Below, one piece after another: positions 1-9,132 of a stretch of DNA of 39,244 nt (position 1 is the stretch's first letter; every line of letters starts with the position of its first letter). The translations under genes and the position numbers were made by a program. The notes under the pieces are model-generated. The model saw only the letters and a program-made list of their open reading frames with translations, did not search any database and was not told the DNA's origin. The DNA lies in the NCBI GenBank assembly GCA_024220525.1, contig JAMYWO010000131.1:82350-121593 (forward strand). Reading direction: 5' to 3'. Source of the stretch: Cochliopodium minus. Lineage: Eukaryota; Discosea; Himatismenida; Cochliopodiidae.

Positions 1-4
1 TTTG

Positions 5-1631
5 TCAAAAGTTTGGTAAAATATAACACTTGTGCTCTTTGGAGATAGAAACAACTCCCAATTTGTTATATTTAGAAATATTTTCAAAGGAGTTTGTCTT
101 TTTTTGAGGTTTGTGTTCTTCCAAAAGACAAGAAACAAAGTCATTATTTTGAGAATCAAACTGTGCAAGATCTGGTTGAAAAGTTTCGACAATCAAAATT
201 CTCAAAAAACAAGATTCCGTCCAAGATGTTTGGGTATTTAGAACAATAGTTTTGTTGAGATGATAACACAATGGTTTTTTTAAAGTTAAATCAGAAGTAC
301 GAATATAAATCAACTCTCTTTTAAAAAAATAAAAAATAATAATAAAAATTAAAAAATAAAAATTTCAAAAAATAAAAAATAAAAAATAAAATAATAGAAA
401 ATAAAAATAAAATAAAATGAAAAATGAAGAATGAAAAATAAAAATAAAAATAAAATAAAAAATGAAAAATAAAAAAATAAAAAATAAAATATAAAAATTT
501 CAAAAATAATAATAAAAAATAAAATAAAAAATATAAAATAAAAAATATAAAATAAAAAATAAAAAATAAAAAATAAAAAATAAAAAATAAAAAATAAAAA
601 TAAAATTTTTTTACCTTGTTTTATCGTCAGGAAAAATAATTAGTATTTGCAAAGTGTTTGGATGGTAAATGTTTTCAAGGGATGCTTCAAGCTTTATTTT
701 GAAAGGAAAAACGGGAGAAAAGAGAATGGGGATGTTGGAAGAGGTAATTGGGGAGATGATTCCCGCCCTCTTTTCTTTGATGAGGTTAGTGATGGGGATT
801 GGTTTGGGAACATAATTTTGGATCAATGGAAAGGCCTTAATTAAGTGAAACAAAAATAAAAAAAAATTTTCAAATAAAATTCAAACCAAAAAAATGAAAA
901 AAAAAAAAAAATTAATAAAAAAGAAATTATGAATTTTAAGATTTTTAAAGATTGAAAATAATTAGCAATATTAACAAAAAAAAAAAATAAAAAAAAAATG
1001 TTATGAACAAAAAATAAAAATAATAAAAAATAAATCCACTCAAATAATAAAAAAAAATAATAAAAATTTTAAAAAAGAAAAATTACTTTCATGATGTTTG
1101 TGGATGAATTGTTTGGCAAGAAAGAAAGAAGAATGCTTTGGACAAAGGGAGAGATCTCCAAAGAGTTCTGCAGACTAAAAGACTTGAAGTCTTCCAACCT
1201 CTCCAACAAAGCAGGAAAAGCATCAACATCAAAAAGATCATCAACAGAATTTTTTTTGTTATCATTAAAGTTGACATTTTTTAAATTATTTAAATCATTT
1301 AAATTAATAAAATTATTATTATTTTCGTTGAAAAAATTTTCGCTGAATTTTTTTTCGCTTTTTCGGTTATTGAAGCTAGATGTAGTGGTGATCAAATAAA
1401 GCACATGGGCGAACACACGGAGTTCTTTCATCATCATTTTGTGTTGTAAGGTTAATCCCATGAAGAGGTTTTCGATGGTGTAGGTGAGTTCGAAGAGGTG
1501 GGAGACGTGTTCTGTTTTGATGGCGGAGATTTTTTTGGATTTGATTATTATCGTCAATATTTTGAGGTAGAGGCTGTACATCTTTGTTTTTGCTGATAAT
1601 GATGGTTTCAGGCTTGACACAAGTTTTAAGT
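5..1631 (-). CDS. INTS4: Integrator complex subunit 4, C-terminal part
   Basis: INTS4 is a HEAT-repeat scaffold of the Integrator cleavage module (with INTS9/INTS11) that processes snRNA and other nascent transcripts in the nucleus. Exons read as 1087-1631, 615-835 and 5-317 (stop TGA at 5-7); GT-AG junctions keep frame (phases 0 and 2). The last exon contains TSWTESC, like the TAWTEAC stretch near the end of animal INTS4, and ends KCYILPNF, like VKVYIMPKP. The middle exon has IKLEASLENIYHP and ILIIFPDD, matching the beta-rich C-terminal domain (LEHVQDP, VLYPDG). The first exon has LQHKMMMKELRVFAHVL, matching the helical segment before it. About 359 residues are seen; the family is about 960, so the N-terminal HEAT repeats are missing, probably lost at the N at 2089. 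Identification is from remembered family sequence. Confidence 0.8.
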
Positions 1632-1651
1632 CTTCAAAAAAAAATAAAAGT

Positions 1652-1684
<33 letters not shown>

Positions 1685-2001
1685 GAAATTAAAATACAAA
1701 TGATTAATAAATGTAGGAAAAAAATAAAATAAAAAATAGAGAAATCTCAAAAATAAAAAATAAAAAACAAAAAAAAAACAAAATATGAAGATAAAAAATA
1801 AAAATTAAATAAAATTGAAAAAAAGATATTTTAAAAAATAAAAATTTAAATAAAAATTAAAAATATCAATAAATATTAAAATGAATAAAATTAAAAATAA
1901 AAATAAAATCAACTTAAAATACAAATAAAATATAAAATTAAAAAGGTACAAAATAAAAATAAATTAAAAAATAAAAAATAAAAATGAAGAAAAATAGACA
2001 C
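1632..2001 (-). other. AT-rich low-complexity intron or intergenic stretch
   Basis: The stretch is almost wholly A and T on the plus strand, dominated by AAAAATAA-type units. There is no coding potential. It lies between an acceptor at 1632-1633 and a possible donor at 2001. I see no RNA gene in it. Introns 318-614 and 836-1086 of the same gene have the same composition. Confidence 0.6.
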
Positions 2002-2088
2002 GTCCAAAATATACAACTTTGTTAGCGGATATAAAATTTTTACTAACAAAATTTAAACTGTTGTAATATTTTTGGACATCCCTAGAAG
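2002..2088 (-). CDS. Possible further upstream exon of INTS4 (partial)
   Basis: After the N at 2089 the minus strand stays open as SRDVQKYYNSLNFVSK and on to VVYFG. A GT at 2001-2000 joins in frame (phase 1) to the acceptor before 1631, which would make this the preceding INTS4 exon. The donor is GTGTCT, not the GTAA type common in this window, so the model is weak. It could instead be the tail of the FHA-PBZ protein if the N hides a frame change. Confidence 0.35.
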
Positions 2089-2089
2089 N
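2089..2089. other. Single N, probable collapsed assembly gap
   Basis: One N interrupts the open frame of the FHA-PBZ protein. Directly beyond it the sequence appears to belong to INTS4, whose N-terminal two-thirds is absent. A gap of unknown length written as one N explains both losses. Confidence 0.6.
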
Positions 2090-3249
2090 CTCCTCTATTA
2101 CTGTTCTTATTAGTATTATTGGTATTATTGGTATTGTTGGTATTATGGGTAGTATTGATAGTATTGTTGGTATTATTATAATTTTTATTTGGGGAACTAT
2201 TTGGAGAATTATCCGCAGTTTTGTTTTTGAAGTTAAAGTTATTGTTATTATTGTTATTGTTATTAACTTTGTTACTATTATTATTGTTGTTATTATTGTT
2301 ATTAACATTATTATTAACATTGTTATTGTTGTTACTGGAGTGATTGATGGAAGTATTCTTGTGGGGTTTAGAAGTGGAGGAGAGAGGAAGGGAGTTGAGG
2401 GAGAGTTGTTTGTTATTGGAGTATTGATCACGAAGATGACCCGGATGTGAAAAATCTCTCCAGTGCTTCTCATTTTTTCTGTAACAATTCAACCCATATT
2501 CACATATTGGTCTATCTTTGTTTGATGACGTATTTGAATTGTTGTTTGTATTATCCCTTGAATTATTGTTGTTCAATGTATTATTCTTGTTTGTATTGGA
2601 CTGATTAGTGTTATTTGATGTATTATTATTTTTGGCGCCATTTTTGATGTTTGTTTGGGATTGTGATGATTGATTTTGTGTTTGTGATGTATTCATTTGA
2701 TTTGATTCATCTCTTTTTCTCTTTTTGTTTTCTCCATCATTCTTTGAATCATTTTGTGTTGTTTGAGTATTTTTATTCACAAAGAATTTATCGATTGATA
2801 ATTGTTGGAATTGTTTTTTAGTTAGGTTGATTTCTAAAGCATCATGTCCTAATAATATTAAATTTTGTTTACGAATTAAAAAATTAACTGAATAAATTCC
2901 AATAAAATTGGAAAATCATATTTACCTTGAAAAATTTCAATTTTATCATTGTGGACTTTGAGATTGATTTATTAGTTTTCAAAAATTATGTTGATGAAAA
3001 TTTATTACATAAATTTATTTCTTTATCTTGTTGGAGATCAAATTTAATATTACTTCTAATAATCGAAGATGGTTTGTTTCCTATTTTTTTTGCTTTCAAC
3101 ACTCCTTGATGATCGTCAAAAACCATCAATATTTGTTTTCTGCTACAAGTTTTATCATTTATTCCTGTAATTTCTCTTCCAATAAAGAATTCCTCATTTG
3201 GAGGAATTTTGATTTTCTGATCTTTCTTCTGCAAATGCAATTGATACAT
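2090..3249 (-). CDS. FHA-PBZ protein, APLF-like, 3' end missing
   Basis: This is probably a DNA strand-break repair adaptor. The FHA domain would bind phosphothreonine on an XRCC1/XRCC4-like partner and the PBZ finger would bind poly(ADP-ribose). Exons are 3009-3249, 2926-2955 and 2090-2848, with GT-AG introns of 53 and 77 nt, both phase 1. The start ATG is at 3249. Residues 1-95 form an FHA of the APLF/PNKP/aprataxin class: GREITGINDKTCSRKQ, then after the first intron HNDKIEIFQG. The PBZ finger follows a basic, Asn/Gln-rich linker: CEYGLNCYRKNEKHWRDFSH, with Cys-Cys-His-His ligands and the CYRKN signature. An Asn-rich tail then runs into the N at 2089. About 343 residues are visible. The domain pairing is known from APLF and from several Dictyostelium proteins; calling it an APLF orthologue is inference. 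Confidence 0.85.
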
Positions 3250-3447
3250 CTTATTCTTCTATATTCAACAATTTTTTTTTATTAATTTGTTGAAAATATT
3301 TCCTTTAAAAAAAAATCCATCTTTCAAATTGAAATCAACCAAAAATTTACTTTTGAATTCTTCACTTTTGAATTACATTTTGTAAGAGGCGATAAAAAGA
3401 AATAATTTCATTTTTATAAATAATAATAAAAAAAATTGATTTGGTAA

Positions 3448-5479
3448 ATGAATCAGGAAACAGGGTTTTATGATGGAGAAAATCAATCAAATAATGATTC
3501 AGCAAATGGTTTTGATGATTCCCATCCAAATCATGAATCTATTGAAATAAATGTAAATGGAAGAGAGGAAAATATAAAATTTGAGAGCAATGATAACATA
3601 GATACATCTATTGGAGAAATAAGTAATGGAATATCAGTTAATGAAACAGAATCGAATCATGAGACAGAAGATTATACAGAGGAATATATCGATGATTATA
3701 TTCACAAACCCATCATTTTGAATCTTGCTCCTCAATATGAAAGCATTATCAAAAATGAGATCGATCCAAAAAAGAAAAAGCCTATAAAAAGAATACCAAA
3801 GAAAAAAATTTTAGAAGGTAAGAAGAAATTAAAATCACATAATAGCATCATCTATCTATTTTTTGATATCTCTTTATATTTACCACATTTATTGATTTAT
3901 TCTCAAAATGAAAAGGCATAAAATTACCTCCAAGTTTTATAAAAAAGAATAAAGAAGAAGTGACCGAAGAAAAAAATCAAAAAATAGAAAAAGAAGAAAG
4001 AAATCCTTTCATTACAACTATCTCTTCTGAAATCACATATAAAGTAAATAACACAAAGAAATTTGTTTTATTAAAGTGGTATGCAGCAGAACCAAATAAA
4101 GGTTAGAAAAGTGAAAAAAAATGATTTGCATTTGATTCAAAAAATATAAAAAATAAAATACAATCAAGTTCAATTAATATTCAAACTAAAAAATCAAAAA
4201 AAAAAAAGGAGATTTTATTAGATTAATAAGATTGCCAACGAAATACGAAAGTGAAAAATCGGTGTTCGATCTAAAAACAGAGGGGACGAAAGAAGGGATG
4301 ACCCACGTGAACTATCCAGAGCATCTAGGAAACTACAAAGCACAGTACATAAGAAATGATGGGAAAGTGTTATCAGAATCGAAAACTCTACAAATTGGAC
4401 CTTCCGTTCTTTTAGAAGCGAAATTAAATGAAAAAAGAATCAAAGTGAAATGGGAGATTCGTTTGGGTACTGGTCTTCCAACTAGTTGGGATTGGATTGG
4501 TTTGTTTGAAACACAAGAAGAGGATGTCACCAAACACTGGGATTACCAATATGTTAACTTGAAATCTAATCACCTTCTTTTTGATTTGCCCAAGAAGCCT
4601 GGAAATTGGAAGTTTTTCTATTTTTCGTCCAACACCAAGTTTTTTCCTTTCGGCTCTTCTAACTCTGTTCTTATTGATGGTTTGAATTTGACTCCAAATT
4701 AAAAAATTATTTATTTATTTTTTCTTTTTCTTTTTTTTTTTTTAAAAAAATTGATTAATTTTAAATTTAATTATTTACATTTCTTTTGAATTATTTTTAC
4801 TTATTTAACATACTCCTATTAAAAATAGATAAAAACCAAGTAATAATAGACAGAAGAGAATATTTGAGAGGAGAGATGGTGAATGTTTCACTTAAAATTA
4901 GCATGGTGAGAAGAAATGAGAACGATTACATTGCTTTTTATAAAGTTCCCAAATTCTCCAATGAAAAGGAAGAGTTTCACTTTAAAAACGATAAAAATGG
5001 ATATGTCATTTTCCAATCTTTAAAATCTAATGAAAACCTTGCTCAGGTTCCCCTTCCACCAAATTGTGACTTGGGAACATATGTATGCAAATATGTCTCT
5101 TTTATAACAAAACCTATTGGTAAAAAATATTTTTATTTTTGAAATATTTTTTAATATAAATTTTTTAATATTTTTTAATATGAATTTTTTTCTTATAAAG
5201 TTTTTTTTTAATTTTCTCTATTTTTTGATTTCATTTTATTTTCATTTTTTTTCGCTAGGAGGTGCTGTTTTAACAACTTCCAATACTTTTGAAGTTACAG
5301 AAAAACTTACAGAAAAGGAAGACGAAGTTAAAATTTATAAAAACTCTGTGAATGATGAAGAACTTTTGAATTACTCCAGTGACTTTGGTGAAACTTTAAT
5401 TTTTTGTCCTAGTTGTAACAGTCTCCAAAAAACGAATACCCCTCATAATTGTCCTATATGTGGAACCAATTATAAATAA
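3448..5479 (+). CDS. Triple SKICH/Ig-like domain protein with C-terminal zinc ribbon
   Basis: Exons are 3448-3817, 3916-4101, 4209-4679, 4829-5119 and 5259-5479. All four introns are phase 1 and the frame closes at 512 aa. The N-terminal 120 residues are acidic and Asn-rich, ending in a basic KKKKP patch. Three tandem beta-sandwich-like domains follow: about 145-255 (GDFIRLIRLP), 256-345 (TSWDWIGLFET, then GNWKFFYF) and 346-455 (ENDYIAFYKVP, then GTYVCKYV). The DWIGLF core and the later G-x-Y/W strand are typical of SKICH domains of CALCOCO/NDP52/TAX1BP1 and INPP5K. The C-terminus has a zinc ribbon, CPSC then CPIC with a 13-residue spacer. SKICH plus zinc-finger architecture suggests an adaptor, possibly in autophagy or membrane trafficking, but that is inference. 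A stop at 4700-4702 would end a shorter protein if the 4680-4828 intron were retained. Confidence 0.72.
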
Positions 5480-5572
5480 ATCATTATTTAATATTTAAAA
5501 ACAATTCTTTAAAAGTCTTTTTTTATTATATTTTATAAAATAATAATAATTTTAAAAAAAAAAAATTGAAGA

Positions 5573-6174
5573 ATGGAAGATGAAGAAATTGTGATTGATG
5601 AAGAAATGGATGATGAAGAACATGTTGTTTCAAAGACTATTGAAGAACAAGAAAAAGAAGATAAAGAATTTTAGTAATAAAAACAAAGAAAAATCCTTTT
5701 TTTTTAATAATTGATCTATTTATATCAACCTGATATCATCTATTCTAGTGAGAATTCTCAATTAAAATTCAGGAATTACATACCAAGAGATCCAACTTTA
5801 AAAAAATTACAAAGACCAAAATTAGTTGTTCCAGAAATTATCAATCAAATTACAGAAAGAATAAGAAAAATTACTTCAATTGACCAAGATGTAAATAAAA
5901 ACAATATTTTTCATTTTCCCCGATAAATAATTAACAATTTTTCTCTATCATTATTTTTTTTCTTTTATCAAAATAGGATTTGATTAGTCTTGCTCCAAAA
6001 AAATCTTCGTGGGATTTGCAAAGGGATTTGGAAAGAAAAATGGATAAATTGGATAAAAAAACACAAATCGCAATATATGAGCTAATCCGTAATATATTTT
6101 TGATATATAATCAATTCACCCATATATTAACATTCACTTCTTTTACAGAAGAAAAATTGAAAGAAACAAATTGA
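5573..6174 (+). CDS. CCDC12: Pre-mRNA splicing factor CCDC12/Cwf18
   Basis: This is a small spliceosome (Prp19/NTC-associated, Bact and later) component in the nucleus. Exons are 5573-5673, 5749-5890, 5977-6088 and 6149-6174, phases 2, 0 and 1, giving 126 aa. The first exon is strongly acidic (MEDEEIVIDEEMDDEE). The conserved Cwf18 core reads LKFRNYIPRDPTLKK, then LISLAPKKSSWDLQRDLERK, then KLDKKTQIAIYELI, ending QEKLKETN. This matches the family signature of an FRNY-P segment, APKK-x-x-WDLKRD, and K-x-x-T-x-x-AI-x-x-LIR-x-RL. The conserved LIR arginine reads as Gln after splicing. Length is a little under the human protein (about 166 aa). Confidence 0.88.
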
Positions 6175-6336
6175 GGGAGAGGATAAAATCTTTGGATTGG
6201 AATTATTATTTGAAATATTTATTCAAAACATGTACAAAACCATTAAAGATAGTTTTAATTTGATCATTATGTTAATTGTTTATCCAAAAAGAGTTAAATA
6301 TTGAAATTTGGTTTATATATAAAAAATATTGTAAAG

Positions 6337-7332
6337 ATGGGCAATAAGAATTCTTCTGATAATAATGGTAGTTCAGATAATAGTGGCACATCAAATATAT
6401 TTCATAAAGAGTTTATTGGAGATGAAATTATTGAAGAAGTAAAAATAGTGAATAAGGTAGAAGAATCAAAGAAAATTAGTTTCTTGAAAAATGAAGAATT
6501 AAATAGTTACATTGATGATAAAATTAATGATACTCAATCTGTCAATACCATTAATGAAATCAATTATAATTCTGATCTTTCACTGATTCCTCTTTTAAAA
6601 AATCGAGTAATTGAACTAAACGAAATTTCTTATTTAATTGAAAACAAAGCAAATATTAATGAAAGCATTGATCATTGTAACAACACTCCTCTTCATTTTT
6701 ATTGTGAACAAAAAGAGGTATCAATAAATGTGATAAAAGAATTATTAGACAAAAAGGCGGATATTAATTATAAAAATTTATTTCTAAAAACACCTCTCCA
6801 TATGTGTTGTGCTAATAAGAATATCTCATCAAATGTAGTCAAATTTATGGTTGAAATGAAAGCAAATGTAAGAATAAAGAGCTCTTTAAATCGAACAGCA
6901 CTCAAAGAATTGTTAATCAATCCCTGTTTAAATGCACACATTCTAAAAATGTTTTTAGATAAAAAAGCATCATTAGTAGATAATTCAATAACTATAATGC
7001 CTTCGATACTTCCTTTTACTTTTACAAAGGAAGTCTTCATCGTTTTGCTTTCACAAAAAGATTATTATTTTTTAAACTACAACCACTTTTTTCCCAAAAA
7101 AATCTTAAAATTGTTCTCTCAATATAAACGAGGTTTGTTGTGGAATCAAAAGAGACATGCTTTGTTTTGCAAAGATTATCAAGACAACATTTTTCAATTT
7201 CTTTTGTGTAGAAAGCATTTCTCCAAAAAAGGAAAACTCATCTTCCCTCCCCCCATTATTTTCAAAGTGATAAACTACTTAGTGTATCCAGATCAAACTA
7301 ATTTCAAAATAATTTTTGATCTTCCAAATTAA
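6337..7332 (+). CDS. Ankyrin-repeat protein with myristoylation-type N-terminus
   Basis: Single-exon gene, 331 aa. I chose the ATG at 6337 because it gives MGNKNSSDNNGSS, a good MGxxxS N-myristoylation consensus; upstream in-frame sequence has no ATG. After an acidic, Asn/Ser-rich leader there are about four ankyrin-type repeats (roughly residues 85-235), with the TPLH turn seen twice (NNTPLHFYCE, KTPLHMCCAN) and ANIN/ADIN loops. The C-terminus carries a Lys/Phe-rich segment and a PPPIIFKVINYLV helix resembling an F-box- or SOCS-like tail common in amoebal ankyrin proteins. The partner is unknown; membrane-tethered adaptor is inference from the lipidation motif. Confidence 0.8.
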   Translation: MGNKNSSDNNGSSDNSGTSNIFHKEFIGDEIIEEVKIVNKVEESKKISFLKNEELNSYIDDKINDTQSVNTINEINYNSDLSLIPLLKNRVIELNEISYLIENKANINESIDHCNNTPLHFYCEQKEVSINVIKELLDKKADINYKNLFLKTPLHMCCANKNISSNVVKFMVEMKANVRIKSSLNRTALKELLINPCLNAHILKMFLDKKASLVDNSITIMPSILPFTFTKEVFIVLLSQKDYYFLNYNHFFPKKILKLFSQYKRGLLWNQKRHALFCKDYQDNIFQFLLCRKHFSKKGKLIFPPPIIFKVINYLVYPDQTNFKIIFDLPN

Positions 7333-7374
7333 TATTAATAAAAAAAAAATTTGTCTTTTGTAATCATTTTCAAA

Positions 7375-9062
7375 ATGTGGATATTTACGTACATAATAAT
7401 CATTTTTGCTGGTATATATTTGTTGATCAAGTATTTCAGAGGAAAATGTGGATTGCCAATCAATTGGAAAGCAAATTTGAAAGACAAAGTGGCAATAGTC
7501 ACTGGAGGAGGAACAGGTATGGGATTGCAAACAGCCATTTCTCTTTCAAAAATGGTATACATCCTTTTAAAGAGAAAATATTTTTTTTTGAGGAAACATA
7601 ATTGAAGATATACAAATAAAAGATTAAAGATATACAATTCAATCAAACTATTGAACATCAAATTAATATCTGATTGATAAAAGAATTAAGTTTAAATTTA
7701 TTCAATTTTTAACAATCACTTAGGGAGCAAAAGTGATCATAGCTTCAAGAAACAAAGTAGAAGGAGAACCAGACATCAACGAAACAATAAAAGCAATTAG
7801 AGAGGCGACAAACAACGAAAACGTATTTCATTTAGAATTAGATTTGAACAGCATCAAAAGCATTGATAACTTTATTTCCAATTTTAAAAAAGAACACGGA
7901 GATGTTTTAAACATATTAGTAAATAATGCTGGTGTTTGTAAAGAAAAAAAATTTTGATTGTTTTTTCTTTTATTATTTTTTTTTCATATTTTTTTTAACA
8001 AAGGTATGGGAACTTTTGTTAAAAGTGAAGAATGGAAATCTGAATTGACGATTGCTGTTAATTGTAAAATAAATTATTTTTATTATCTTCATTAATAAAA
8101 TTTTTTATTTTTTATTTTTATTTTATTTTATTTTTTTAATTTTTTATTTTTCATTTTTCATTTTCCATTAAAAGATTTGGGACACAGAAGGTTGACAGAG
8201 GGATTGACAGAAGCGTTGGCAAAAGGATATGAGAAGAGGGGGGAGAGGAGCAGAGTAGTTTTTGTGGCATCAGAATCTCACAGGTTGGTTGACTCCATTT
8301 TATTGGATCAAATAGATGACGTTTCCCTCCTCTCTACTTCCTCTTCTTTCTCTTCTTGGATGGGTATAAATTTTTATAATTTTATTTTATTATAATTTAA
8401 TTAATTTTATTAATTTTGTTTCGTCTTAATTTAACAATTTATTTAAATTTATTTTTTTAATTTAATTGATTTTACTCAAATTTTAATTCAATTTAATAAA
8501 TTTTCTTAATTTTATTTTAATTAATTTTACTTAATTTAACAATTTATTTAAATTTATTTTTTAATTTTTGTTTTATTTAAAAGGCATGAAGATGTACGGA
8601 AAATCAAAATTATTTATTATCATGTATGCCAATTATTTGCACAAAAAATTTGTAAAGGAAGGTTTGAATATTAATGTCAACAGTTGTTGCCCTGGTAAAA
8701 AAATAAAAAAAATAAATAAAAAAAATAAATGAAAAAAATAAAAAAAAATAAAAAATAAAAAAAATAAAAAATAAAATAAAAAATAATTAAAAATAAATTT
8801 TAATAAAGGATGCACAAATACTATGATTGCCAGAGAAGCACCATCTAGTCTAAAATGGTTAATAGATGCTGTTATGGCAATTTTTTTTAAAACAGCAATG
8901 GAAGGAGCAACAACTTGTATTTCTCTTTCTTCTAATCCTTCTTTTTCTAACATTTCTGGTAAATACTTCTACATGTCCAAATTAACTGATGTTTCTAAGT
9001 TGGCCAATGATTCTTCTTTCATCGAAAAATTGAATATTATCTCTGATTTATTACCCAATTAA
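7375..9062 (+). CDS. Membrane-anchored short-chain dehydrogenase/reductase (retinol-dehydrogenase type)
   Basis: This is an NAD(P)-dependent oxidoreductase of the classical SDR family. Exons are 7375-7554, 7724-7937, 8004-8063, 8175-8363, 8584-8694 and 8809-9062, phases 0,1,1,1,1, giving 335 aa. A hydrophobic anchor (residues 2-20, WIFTYIIIIFAGIYLLIKY) precedes the Rossmann fold. The nucleotide-binding motif TGGGTGMG is at 43-50, NNAG at 127-130, a candidate catalytic Ser in VVFVASES at about 184, and the active-site YxxxK as YGKSK (Y219, K223), followed by NSCCPG. Overall order and length match the RDH11-14/WWOX-like group of ER-anchored SDRs. Substrate cannot be read from sequence; retinoid, sterol or fatty-aldehyde chemistry are all possible. 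Confidence 0.87.
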
Positions 9063-9132
9063 ATTTTTTATTGAAAAAAAAAAAATCTGTTTGGAAAAAA
9101 ATCTGTTTGAAAAAAAGAATCTCTTAATTAGA

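Noticed and set aside
4786-5142. Separate gene starting near 4786 for the third SKICH-like domain
   Set aside because: Sequence before 4829 reads as intron. A GTTTGA donor at 4680 and an AATAG acceptor before 4829 keep phase 1 and join the domains, as at every other junction of this gene.
6301-6336. N-terminal extension of the ankyrin protein upstream of 6337
   Set aside because: There is no ATG in the extension, and ATG at 6337 gives a good myristoylation start in an A-rich context.
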